From Saccharibacillus sp. O23 (GTDB lineage: Bacteria > Bacillota > Bacilli > Paenibacillales > Paenibacillaceae), in contig NZ_NJDE01000009.1 of the NCBI RefSeq assembly GCF_002205895.1, positions 62,001 through 126,000 of the forward strand: 64,000 nucleotides of DNA. The letters run 5' to 3'. The notes below the pieces were generated by a model that was not told the origin of the DNA, made no database searches, and saw only the letters and a list, made by a program, of their open reading frames with translations. The position numbers and the translations under genes were made by a program. Shown one piece after another: positions 34,448 through 42,388 of this stretch; position 1 is the stretch's first letter, and each line of letters opens with the position of its first letter.

Positions 34448-35002
34448 ATGCGGTTATTCGAACGAAACGGAATCGCGCTTCGCACGCTCGAACCGGACGA
34501 CGCGCCGCTGCTGCTGAAGTGGCTGACCGATCCGGCGGTGCTGGAATGGTACGAAGGGCGCGACCAGCAGTTCGACGCGGAGCGGATTCGAGAAGATTTT
34601 TACGAAGACGAAGATCCGGGCGAAGAAGCGGCATGCATCCTGCTGGCGGACGGCCGCGAAATCGGCTATTTGCAGTTCTACCCGTTGGAAGACGAAGAAC
34701 GCGAGCTGTACGGATATGCAGACGGGATCGTCATCTACGGAATGGATCAGTTTATCGGCGAAGGGGACGCCCGGGACCGGGGAGTCGGCACGCGGGCGAT
34801 CGCGGCGGTCACGGACTATCTGTTCCGGGAGCGGGGAGCCGAGAAAATCGTGATGGACCCGCAAATCCGAAACGGCCGGGCGCTGCGCGTGTACGAGAAA
34901 AACGGGTTCGCGAAGGTCAAACGGTTGGAACGCCGCGAGATGCACGAAGGCGAACTGCGGGACTGCTGGCTGATCGAGAAAAACCGGCCGGCCGCGCCCT
35001 AA
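34448..35002 (+). CDS. AAC(6')-like GNAT acetyltransferase
   Basis: A 184-residue GNAT enzyme. IYGMDQFIGEGDARDRGVGT is very close to the acetyl-CoA loop of AAC(6')-Ib-type aminoglycoside acetyltransferases, and VMDPQIRNGRALRVYEKNGF and a DCWL end agree too. Resistance to aminoglycosides is possible, but chromosomal members in soil Firmicutes often have other amine substrates. GGAGGAG precedes the ATG. Confidence 0.83.
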   Translation: MRLFERNGIALRTLEPDDAPLLLKWLTDPAVLEWYEGRDQQFDAERIREDFYEDEDPGEEAACILLADGREIGYLQFYPLEDEERELYGYADGIVIYGMDQFIGEGDARDRGVGTRAIAAVTDYLFRERGAEKIVMDPQIRNGRALRVYEKNGFAKVKRLERREMHEGELRDCWLIEKNRPAAP

Positions 35003-35041
35003 CCGAGCGCTTCGCGAACGCAGCGAATTTCCGACAAGCAC

Positions 35042-35090
35042 GCAAAAAGGCGTACGGCACGAAAATCGCACGATGACGCCTTCTTTTTCC
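35042..35090. terminator. Terminator between convergent genes
   Basis: AAAAAGGCGT and ACGCCTTCTTTTT flank a second small inverted repeat (CACGAAAATCGCACG). A and T tracts on either side fit use on both strands, for the acetyltransferase and aroK. Confidence 0.65.
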
Positions 35091-35094
35091 GTAT

Positions 35095-35649
35095 TCAGGC
35101 TTGTTCCCAGCTGGCGCGAATCCGGCGGACCATCTCTTCGGCGATCTCTTCGGGAGACAGCTTGTCGACGGCGAACGTATGATGATTGTCGGCATAGACC
35201 TGCTTGCGGCTGTTAAACAGCTCCTGCACTTCTTGGAGCGACTTGCTCTGAAGAATCGGCCGGGTGTCGATCAGCGATTCGAAGCGTTCGAGCCACGATT
35301 CCCAATCCAGATCGAGATGATAGACGATCCCGCTGCCGAGGCAAGCTTCGCGAATCTCCTGCTGCATAAAAGAACCCCCGCCGAGCGAAACGATTTTCTC
35401 CCGCGACGTGCGGCACAGCTCGACGAGGTATTCTTTTTCCATCTGCCGAAAAGCGGGTTCGCCCATCGTTTTGAAGATCTCGGTTACCGGCATGCCGTGA
35501 AGGCGCTCGATCTCCAGATCGGCGTCGAGAAACTCCCGTCCGAGCTTTTGCGCCAGCAGTTGGCCGACCGTCGTTTTGCCCGCGCCCATAAAACCGATCA
35601 AGATGACGTTTTTTTGGTTAAGAGGAACTTGGGATTGATTTAGCGTCAT
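35095..35649 (-). CDS. aroK: Shikimate kinase
   Basis: A 184-residue P-loop kinase. GFMGAGKTT (19-27) is Walker A, DADLEIER the shikimate-binding Asp region, SLGGGSF the Walker B-like loop, and DTRPIL the lid Arg. It phosphorylates shikimate in the aromatic amino acid pathway. No other aro genes are adjacent. ATG 35649 has AAGGAGTAAGGTAAT upstream on the minus strand. Confidence 0.92.
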   Translation of the reverse strand: MTLNQSQVPLNQKNVILIGFMGAGKTTVGQLLAQKLGREFLDADLEIERLHGMPVTEIFKTMGEPAFRQMEKEYLVELCRTSREKIVSLGGGSFMQQEIREACLGSGIVYHLDLDWESWLERFESLIDTRPILQSKSLQEVQELFNSRKQVYADNHHTFAVDKLSPEEIAEEMVRRIRASWEQA

Positions 35650-35752
35650 GATTACCTTACTCCTTTGCCGCTGTACATGGAATCAGTATGTCCATTATAG
35701 GTTGCAGACAGGTCCCCGGCAAGGAGCAACGACAAGGACTGGAGGAAACGCG

Positions 35753-36646
35753 ATGAATCGCAGTATGTACGCAAGAGAGAAAGCGGAGACGTTTAAAAAG
35801 GAATTGGAGCTTGCTTCGGATCGACTCTGGTCCGCTTGGGAGACCGGTACGTTGACGAACGCCGAACTGGATCTGATGGAAGCCAGATTCCAACGGCTGC
35901 ACCAAGAGACGGGAGAAGCGGAATGCCTGTGGCTGCTGTCGGAGATTCAGATTTACCGGTCCCGATCGATTCGCCGCGCCGGAGCCGAGATCGCTTGGGA
36001 AGGGTTGCGGCAGTCGCCGGAGCTCAAAGGGCTGCATGATAACTACGTGGTCTGCGCGGAAGGGATGCTGCCCGATTTTCATAAAGTCAACCATCATCGG
36101 CTGATCGCGGAATATCGGAAGATGGTGCGGCAGCACCCGTCGCTCCTGATCGCCCGCCGGATTCTGATCGAGCATCTGATCGCCGATTACCGGCTCGACG
36201 AAGCGTCGATCGAGATCGAACAAGCTCGTCCGCATGTCGGTGCCAAAGGGTACATAGTGGAGTTTTACGCGGGAGAAGTCGCTTATCGCCGAGGCGAGCG
36301 GGAAAAAGCGGTCCGTGTGTGGACGCAGGCTTGCGAACGTTATCCGGACGACCCGATGTGCTCGTTCCTGCTCGGCGAACAGTACGCGAAGTTTGCGCAT
36401 TACCCGGAAGCCGCGGAAGCTTACGAGCGCTCTTTCGCGCTTCAGCAGGCTCCTCGCCGTATCGACGCGCTGAACGCGCTGGTGCATCTGTACGAGATCG
36501 CGGACGACGACTGCATGCTGCTGCACACGTTGGGCCGGATTCTGAACGTGTTTGCCGAAGATTACGGAATCACCGAAGGCAGCGAGATCGAAACGTATCG
36601 GCTGCAGCGGGACCGGATGCTCGCGCCGGGGCGGACATGGAACTGA
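35753..36646 (+). CDS. TPR-like helical protein
   Basis: A 297-residue soluble protein of helical pairs resembling tetratricopeptide repeats (residues 120-280, for example VEFYAGEVAYRRGEREKAVRVW and FAHYPEAAEAYERSFALQ in consecutive units). Probably a scaffold. GGAGG at 35741-35745 sets the ATG; the open frame from 35648 has no site. The stop overlaps the next start by 10 bp. Confidence 0.72.
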   Translation: MNRSMYAREKAETFKKELELASDRLWSAWETGTLTNAELDLMEARFQRLHQETGEAECLWLLSEIQIYRSRSIRRAGAEIAWEGLRQSPELKGLHDNYVVCAEGMLPDFHKVNHHRLIAEYRKMVRQHPSLLIARRILIEHLIADYRLDEASIEIEQARPHVGAKGYIVEFYAGEVAYRRGEREKAVRVWTQACERYPDDPMCSFLLGEQYAKFAHYPEAAEAYERSFALQQAPRRIDALNALVHLYEIADDDCMLLHTLGRILNVFAEDYGITEGSEIETYRLQRDRMLAPGRTWN

Positions 36647-37215
36647 TCTTCGTCCGGCACGGCCAAGGCGAGCATAAACTTGACGTGCCGGGCAGACTGG
36701 AGCGCAAGCATCCGCGGCTGACCGAGCAGGGGAGAAGGCAGGTGCTCGAACTGAAGCAGCGGCTGGACATGACGAAACAGGATTTGTTCGTCGTCAGCCC
36801 CACGGTGCGAACGGTCGAGACGCTGGAACTGCTGACCCGCGGCATGACGGAGACTAGGCTGTGGGTCAGCCCGCTGCTCGGACCGCGCATGTTTCCGCAG
36901 AACCCCGAATGGACGACGCTGCCGTGCGATATTCCGCTTACCCGACAGGAAACGCAAGCGGCGTATCCGTGGCTGCGGCTTCGAACCGAAGACGATGAAA
37001 AACGCTGGCGGCTCGGCATCAACGATCGGCCGCAGGCGGAATTCGCAGCCGAAGCGTCCGAACTGCTGCGTTGGATGCGGGAGCAGGAATGCCTGCGCGT
37101 ATTCGCGGTCAGCCATGACGGAACGATTCAGGCTTACCGGGAGCTGTTGGGGGAGAAAGGGTTGAGCCGCGACGATTTTCTTGGAGAAGCCGGCGTTTAT
37201 ACAAGGAAAAGCTGA
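36637..37215 (+). CDS. Histidine phosphatase family protein
   Basis: A 192-residue phosphoglycerate-mutase-like phosphatase. VRHGQGEHK at 6-14 carries His8; VSPTVRTVET provides the second Arg and AVSHDGT the second His. The substrate is unknown. Translationally coupled to the TPR gene. Confidence 0.88.
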   Translation: MELIFVRHGQGEHKLDVPGRLERKHPRLTEQGRRQVLELKQRLDMTKQDLFVVSPTVRTVETLELLTRGMTETRLWVSPLLGPRMFPQNPEWTTLPCDIPLTRQETQAAYPWLRLRTEDDEKRWRLGINDRPQAEFAAEASELLRWMREQECLRVFAVSHDGTIQAYRELLGEKGLSRDDFLGEAGVYTRKS

Positions 37216-37236
37216 AACAAGAAGGAGGCGTTTGTA

Positions 37237-37698
37237 TTGGGGACTTACGACTACACGTTCATTCCCGAAAATGATATCGATTTCGTTCCGACTCCCGACG
37301 AGTTGAAGAATCTGCAAAAGTTTCTCGAAACGGTATCGCCTCATCTCGACGCCGGGGTAACGGAAGAAAGAAAACTGTTCGAAAGCGGATTTCTTTCCGA
37401 AGGGATTACCTGCCCGTTCTGCGGAGCGGAAGTCGACGGACACTGGTGGAGCCAAGCGGTAACGGATTCCGAAACGGACAATCAATTCGCGGATCTGGAC
37501 ATTGTGATGCCGTGCTGCAAAAAGGCAACGACGCTGGACCGGTTGAATTATCCGTGGCCGATCGGATTCGCTCGTTTCTCGGTCTATATCAGCACGGCGC
37601 AAGCGCCCGACTTCGACGACGATCAAGCGGCTCTGCTGCTGCCGAAGATCGAACGGCGGATCGGACGCAAGATGAAGATAATCGTCGAAAAGTATTGA
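37237..37698 (+). CDS. Hypothetical protein with possible zinc site
   Basis: A 153-residue soluble protein. CPFC (near 59-62) and PCC (near 92-93) could form a four-cysteine or three-cysteine zinc site. TTG start at 37237 after AAGGAGG. No known family recognised. Confidence 0.62.
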   Translation: MGTYDYTFIPENDIDFVPTPDELKNLQKFLETVSPHLDAGVTEERKLFESGFLSEGITCPFCGAEVDGHWWSQAVTDSETDNQFADLDIVMPCCKKATTLDRLNYPWPIGFARFSVYISTAQAPDFDDDQAALLLPKIERRIGRKMKIIVEKY

Positions 37699-37742
37699 GA
37701 ACGGCGGAGCTTCGGCAAGCTGCCTTAAAGGAGAATGTTCGC

Positions 37743-38180
37743 ATGAATCGTAAAAATTATCAAACCGGCTCGCCGTGGGAACCGATCGTCGGGTACAGCC
37801 GCGCCGTTCGCGTCGGAAACGTAGTGGAAGTCGCGGGCACGACGGCGATGAAAGACGGAGAAGTGCTCGGCGTCGGCGATGCGTATGCGCAAACGGCCGC
37901 AATCCTGCACACGATCCGCGAGGCGCTGGAGCATGTGGGAGCCAAGATGGAACATGTGGTCCGCACGCGCATGTTCGTGACCGATATTTCGCGTTGGGAA
38001 GAGATCGGCCGCGCACACGGCGAAGTCTTCCGCGATATCCGTCCCGTCGCGACGATGGTCGAAGTCAAAGCGCTGATCGAACCGGAGCTGTTGGTGGAGA
38101 TCGAGGTTCAAGCGATCGTGCCGGAGGAGAATACGGAGCTAGACTCAATTAGCGAGCACAGCAGAATCATTAAGTGCTGA
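37743..38180 (+). CDS. RidA/YjgF family imine deaminase-like protein
   Basis: A 145-residue RidA-family protein. VGNVVEVAGTTAM, VVRTRMFVTDISRW, RPVATMVEV and the conserved Glu of LVEIEVQAI near 120 fit. RidA members hydrolyse reactive enamine/imine intermediates. The last 17 residues (after VPEEN) are atypical and run into AT-rich sequence, so the C-terminus may have been altered at the left edge of the foreign island. Confidence 0.87.
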   Translation: MNRKNYQTGSPWEPIVGYSRAVRVGNVVEVAGTTAMKDGEVLGVGDAYAQTAAILHTIREALEHVGAKMEHVVRTRMFVTDISRWEEIGRAHGEVFRDIRPVATMVEVKALIEPELLVEIEVQAIVPEENTELDSISEHSRIIKC

Positions 38181-38191
38181 TTGACGTTGAG

Positions 38192-38210
38192 GGGGAGCCG
38201 ACAGCTCCCC
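38192..38210. terminator. GC-rich hairpin at the island left edge
   Basis: GGGGAGC-CGACA-GCTCCCC between the ridA stop and the end of the RiPP operon. T tracts are poor on both sides, so it may be a weak terminator or a boundary relic. Confidence 0.5.
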
Positions 38211-38216
38211 AAAGAT

Positions 38217-38393
38217 CTACATCATGACAATCATAAAAAAGGCAACAATGAAAAAGATGAGACCAATCATCACTATATTCTTTTTTAACTCTGAACGCAT
38301 ATGTTCATTTTTAACTCCAATAATCCAAGCGACAACGGCGATTAGTACATAGGAAATGATAAGCCAAAAGATGACGCTCATATCATCGCTCAA
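38217..38393 (-). CDS. Small two-helix membrane protein of the RiPP locus, candidate immunity
   Basis: A 58-residue protein. The TTG start at 38393 follows AGGGAGGT by 7 nt, and the frame stops at TAG 38217-38219. Two hydrophobic helices (about 7-27 and 38-57) flank a charged loop (VKNEHMRSELKKN). It is the last gene of the AT-rich minus-strand operon, 13 bp after the peptidase. Small membrane proteins at the end of bacteriocin operons often give self-protection; that role is inferred. Confidence 0.72.
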   Translation of the reverse strand: MSDDMSVIFWLIISYVLIAVVAWIIGVKNEHMRSELKKNIVMIGLIFFIVAFFMIVMM

Positions 38394-38406
38394 TGTTTTT
38401 ACCTCC

Positions 38407-39225
38407 CTACAATTGATTCAATACGCAAGCGAAATAGTCTTCGTTCTTTTTGAACAGTAAATGTTGCTTGTTATCTTGTTCGATCAGAGTATGTAAAGTT
38501 TCTATTCCAGCATTCTTACACTCCCAAGTGAAAGTGGGAATAGTTAAAGAAAATCCGAATTTTTCGTTTCGTATAAAATCTTGCCCAAAGCCTTTTCCAA
38601 ACGTTGATGACCCTACAAGAGTAACCATTGATAAATTAAGTCTTAATGCCAAAGTTGCGATTTCGCTGCAACTTGCCGTATTAGAGTTAATGAATATAAA
38701 AATACGATTAAAACGAAAAGCACAAGGGCCACTTTTGAAATGAATAACTCGTTTGTTTTTATACCGGAATAAAGCAATATCAGTTTCATCGAGAAATAAT
38801 CTGCAAAAATCCATACATGCCTCTGTATAGCCTCCTGGTGAATCCCTAAGATCTATTATTAAATCAGGAGAATTAGAATCGAATAAAAGGTTCTTCACTT
38901 CCGTAACCAATTTATTTGTGAAATAAGGTATTTGAATATACATACAGTCAATCAGTGATCTATAACTTAAAGAAATACTTTTTTTAATTTCATTTTTTTT
39001 GTGCGGATAATCACCATAAGTGAAGTCAGTGTAATTTGATTGTCGCGTTTTATGAATAAATTCTTGCAGTTGGGGAGCTGTGAAACATGTGTGGCTTAAT
39101 AATTCTTTTTTAGATAAAAGGTATTCCTTATTAGTTTCTAAAAATATATCATTGTTCTCATAATAAAGAATGCAATTTTCCACAGTAGCTTTATCGATAA
39201 ATTTTTTTCTGTTTAGTGGCAACAT
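38407..39225 (-). CDS. S41-family peptidase, candidate leader peptidase
   Basis: A 272-residue serine protease of the C-terminal-processing (S41) family. DLIIDLRDSPGG at 121-132, Ser185 in NTASCSE and Lys211 in TFGKGFGQ give the Ser/Lys dyad. There is no signal peptide, membrane segment or clear PDZ domain, unlike secreted CtpA. That fits a cytoplasmic enzyme removing the leader of the modified peptide; thuricin CD loci also carry an S41 peptidase (TrnP). AAGGAGGA precedes the ATG. Low GC. Confidence 0.83.
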   Translation of the reverse strand: MLPLNRKKFIDKATVENCILYYENNDIFLETNKEYLLSKKELLSHTCFTAPQLQEFIHKTRQSNYTDFTYGDYPHKKNEIKKSISLSYRSLIDCMYIQIPYFTNKLVTEVKNLLFDSNSPDLIIDLRDSPGGYTEACMDFCRLFLDETDIALFRYKNKRVIHFKSGPCAFRFNRIFIFINSNTASCSEIATLALRLNLSMVTLVGSSTFGKGFGQDFIRNEKFGFSLTIPTFTWECKNAGIETLHTLIEQDNKQHLLFKKNEDYFACVLNQL

Positions 39226-39237
39226 GCAGGATCCTCC

Positions 39238-39921
39238 TTAGTCATTCATCAACTGAAATTCGTAAGCTTCAGAGAGTTTTTGAATGTTAATTACCAATTT
39301 TTCACGTGTGGATTTTCGAGCAATGACTATCGAACAAAATGTAAGTGTAATTCCGATCACTAAAGATAGTACAGTCGTCAGAAGGTTCAAGGGCAAATAA
39401 AAGCCTATCAAAAAAGGAAGTAAGGGAATAAAAAAATTTAGAATTCCGAATATACTCGTGAAATACTGCTTAAATTTAGAGAAGTCTGTATTATGAACTG
39501 TTGAGATTGCTATTAAGCCTATTCCTAGAACAGAGAGTGCCATACTCTGAGTGCAGGAGTTAAGACTTAATGTATAACTTGTTCCGTACATGCTAAAAAC
39601 GGGGAAGTTAAAAAGAAAAAGAAGGAATATTGAATATATGATACTGCTGAGTGAGACGAATAGACAATTTGACCACCACAAAATGAAAGGATTCAGTGAA
39701 GTGACTAATAAGGATTCGCCATGTATCAAATCCTCAACATTCCAGTGAGCATAGTTACTAATCAGTATTGTGCAAAGAGGAAAATAAGCAATTGCTATAG
39801 TAGAAGAAAGGGATAAATTGATTAACAAAAAATAGTAGATAATCGGTGAGAAAATTAAAAAAAGAATCTTGATTTTACTGCTTTTAAATTCAATCCAACG
39901 TTTCCATAAAAGGGCCCTCAT
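39238..39921 (-). CDS. ABC-2 type exporter permease of the RiPP locus
   Basis: A 227-residue membrane protein with about six hydrophobic helices and a charged N-terminus (MRALLWKRWIEFKSSK), the pattern of small ABC-2 permeases. It follows a second permease by 6 bp and is one half of the channel for peptide export or immunity. AAGGAGC precedes the ATG. Sequence is too diverged to assign a named family. Confidence 0.75.
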   Translation of the reverse strand: MRALLWKRWIEFKSSKIKILFLIFSPIIYYFLLINLSLSSTIAIAYFPLCTILISNYAHWNVEDLIHGESLLVTSLNPFILWWSNCLFVSLSSIIYSIFLLFLFNFPVFSMYGTSYTLSLNSCTQSMALSVLGIGLIAISTVHNTDFSKFKQYFTSIFGILNFFIPLLPFLIGFYLPLNLLTTVLSLVIGITLTFCSIVIARKSTREKLVINIQKLSEAYEFQLMND

Positions 39922-39927
39922 AGTCAG

Positions 39928-40545
39928 CTACAGCTCCTTTTCTTGTTGTGCTTTGAAATAGTTTTTTTGAGTGACGAATAAATAAAAAACATAAGTCACT
40001 AGGCTTAACATCCCTACAACAATGGCGGATAAAAAATAGCAATGAAAAGTTTGTAAAATTAGCAGTAAGAATACAATTAGAGTTTCAAAGCTATACACCA
40101 AAAATCTTCTTTTTCTCGATGAGATCATCATAAACGTTATAAGGAGCTGACCAACAGCAAGTAAGGCCGTTAAAAGGGTAAGCATATACAACGTATAAGA
40201 AAATGATAAAGAAGCTAGAAGATTAGGGATCAAAGTGAAAATTATAACAAAATGAAATAAAAAGATTAGAATTGCTAACTGTAGTATAGCTGCATTAATG
40301 TTAAAAATAAGCTTTCGAAAATCGAACGCTAACGTGTAAAGAAGTTCTTTATGCGACTCAACATATTCAGAGTGATATAGATGAAGAATAGAAAAAAAAC
40401 AAATATATAGTCGTAGCTCCAAAGGAAAAGAAAGGCCTGAGCTAAGATCAGGAGTAGAAAGTAAACACAAAAGAGCGATCAAGAAAACGAAACGTCGAAG
40501 AAGCATTTTATATCCTAACCAAAAAAAAGAATAATAAAGCCTCAT
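39928..40545 (-). CDS. ABC-2 type exporter permease of the RiPP locus
   Basis: A 205-residue membrane protein with five or six helices (for example LLCLLSTPDLSSGLSF and LLALLAVGQLLITFM). Its ATG overlaps the ATPase stop by ATGA, so the three exporter genes are coupled. It would pair with the permease at 39238. Confidence 0.75.
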   Translation of the reverse strand: MRLYYSFFWLGYKMLLRRFVFLIALLCLLSTPDLSSGLSFPLELRLYICFFSILHLYHSEYVESHKELLYTLAFDFRKLIFNINAAILQLAILIFLFHFVIIFTLIPNLLASLSFSYTLYMLTLLTALLAVGQLLITFMMISSRKRRFLVYSFETLIVFLLLILQTFHCYFLSAIVVGMLSLVTYVFYLFVTQKNYFKAQQEKEL

Positions 40546-41312
40546 ATAATTCTCAAGTCTTGTTCCGCTTCGAATTTAAAAACCTCTTTATAAATGCTTT
40601 CTAATGTTAAGTTATCCCCCAGTTTTGATTTGTATTTATTTTTTAATTCTTCGAATGTTCCTTCCTCTACTAAAGTACCTTTATCGAGAAATCCATAAAT
40701 ATCACACACCTTTTTCATCTCTTCTAATTGATGAGAGTTGATAAACACAGTTAATCCTTCTTGCTTGAGTCTTTGTATATATTTTCTGAGCATATAGCTG
40801 CCTTCAACATCAAGTCCACGATTGGGTTCATCAAGAATCAATAAACTTGGCTTGTTTATAAATGCACGAGCTAAGGCTAATCTTTGTCGCATTCCCCGAG
40901 AGAAAAAATTGATTTTTTGATTTTTATTTTCAGAAAGCCCTACTCGTTCAAGGCACTGTTCAATATCAGCTGAACGGACTTTTCTTGACGCCTTTGGAAA
41001 ATGGATGCGGTGAAAAAATTCTAGGTTATCCCAAGCGGTTAGGTTTTTATACAAACCGAGTTGATCCATTAAACAACCTATTTTTTTCCTTACCTCACCA
41101 AACTCAGGTTCAGAAGTTCGAACTGCATCGACATATATCGCACCTGAAGTAGGGCGATATATGTCCAAGATCGTACGAGTAAGCGTCGTTTTCCCCGCAC
41201 CATTAGGCCCGATAAGTCCATAGATTTGTCCGCTCTGTATACGAATGTTGATGTTATTCAAGATAACTTTTTTCTCGAAAGTTTTACTTACTCGTTCAAT
41301 GACGATATCCAT
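40542..41312 (-). CDS. ABC exporter ATPase of the RiPP locus
   Basis: A 256-residue ATPase of the bacitracin/lantibiotic exporter (BcrA) type. Walker A GPNGAGKTT is at 35-43, the signature is degenerate (FFSRGMRQRLALA) and Walker B is LLILDEPNRGLD. An export or self-protection role fits its place between the radical SAM and peptidase genes. GGAGGAAGG sets the ATG at 41312; it overlaps the upstream radical SAM gene by 25 bp. Confidence 0.88.
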   Translation of the reverse strand: MDIVIERVSKTFEKKVILNNINIRIQSGQIYGLIGPNGAGKTTLTRTILDIYRPTSGAIYVDAVRTSEPEFGEVRKKIGCLMDQLGLYKNLTAWDNLEFFHRIHFPKASRKVRSADIEQCLERVGLSENKNQKINFFSRGMRQRLALARAFINKPSLLILDEPNRGLDVEGSYMLRKYIQRLKQEGLTVFINSHQLEEMKKVCDIYGFLDKGTLVEEGTFEELKNKYKSKLGDNLTLESIYKEVFKFEAEQDLRII

Positions 41313-42388
41313 TGGCCTTCCTCCACATTGTATTGGCAAAATTCTAAATCAAAAAATGAACAGGCATTGCATGCGTAGCGAAACTCGCACTGTTGGCATT
41401 TTCCAGAACGGTGGTCTGAGTTTTTTTTCCAGTAGTTTGTCAACAAAGTTCGGATGGCCAGATGCAGCTGATTTCCGTAAACAGTCCCTACTTTTTGTTT
41501 AAAGCCCATACAAGGATAAACATTTCCATTATAGGATATTAGAAGTTTTTCATCCAAGCAATTATCTGTCATTTTCCGAGAAAAGAAAGAGTCAAAGTCC
41601 GTATTAACCATGCTTTGTTTTGTGATAGGCAGTGGTGAAGTTCTCGAGAATTTAACTTGCCATGAAGCTGGTATTATAGAGGGGCGTACTTTATTGTTGC
41701 AAGAATAAAGAATAGCAGTAGTGAGATGATGGTTTCTATATTTTCTAACAATTGCATTTAAAGAATCTGACTCAAATAATGAGACAATCAAGTGTACTTC
41801 TTGCGGTATTTGTTGTGATTTTAAGAATCCATTAGTATGAACCGAAAGAGAAATTCCTTTGTTTAAAATATACCGTACTAAGTCTTTGAAAAAAGGAGAT
41901 ATAGCAGCCTCACCTCCAGTTAGCAATATTGTGCTTACTCCGTAACTTGCCAGTTGATCTACGACAGTGAGCCATTCCTCGAAACTTAATGCCTCAGGAT
42001 CTTCTTTGATGATTTTACAACTCGGACAAAAAGAAGTAGAACAAAAATTGCAGCTCAAATTACATTCATTAGAAATTTGGAGAGTTGCGGTACGTAAAAA
42101 AGGCGTATTCTTATGAAGCTTTTTTTCGTTATAGATGTTAATGGGTCTAAATTTATCTATAAAAATAGGTTTGTCAGAGAAGGTTCCAAGTGATGAATAT
42201 TTTGAGAAAAAGGATTTTAATAAATGGAGTTCTTCGTTCTTAAAGAAGCTACCATTTTCTCCGCGCTTAATCATTTCAGCAAAATTGTTTTCAATCCAAA
42301 AAATTTTTTCTTCAACTACATCTTGAATAAGCGATTTTTGTTTTCCTACTATCAAAAAAACTCCAGGGTTAAGTTTGAAATAGGTCAT
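41288..42388 (-). CDS. Radical SAM/SPASM protein 2 of the RiPP locus
   Basis: A 366-residue radical SAM enzyme. CNLSCNFC (Cys109, 113, 116) binds the SAM cluster, followed at once by more cysteines (STSFCPSC). The C-terminal CQQCEFRYACNAC is SPASM-like for auxiliary clusters. The first 95 residues could form a peptide-recognition region. Two radical SAM genes in one sactipeptide locus are known for thuricin CD (TrnC, TrnD). AGGAG spaced 7 nt sets the ATG at 42388 rather than 42394. It overlaps the first radical SAM gene. Confidence 0.85.
   Translation of the reverse strand: MTYFKLNPGVFLIVGKQKSLIQDVVEEKIFWIENNFAEMIKRGENGSFFKNEELHLLKSFFSKYSSLGTFSDKPIFIDKFRPINIYNEKKLHKNTPFLRTATLQISNECNLSCNFCSTSFCPSCKIIKEDPEALSFEEWLTVVDQLASYGVSTILLTGGEAAISPFFKDLVRYILNKGISLSVHTNGFLKSQQIPQEVHLIVSLFESDSLNAIVRKYRNHHLTTAILYSCNNKVRPSIIPASWQVKFSRTSPLPITKQSMVNTDFDSFFSRKMTDNCLDEKLLISYNGNVYPCMGFKQKVGTVYGNQLHLAIRTLLTNYWKKNSDHRSGKCQQCEFRYACNACSFFDLEFCQYNVEEGQWISSLNE

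Noticed and set aside
36562-38016. A 484-codon minus-strand frame
   Set aside because: Covers three well-supported plus-strand genes; no protein similarity.
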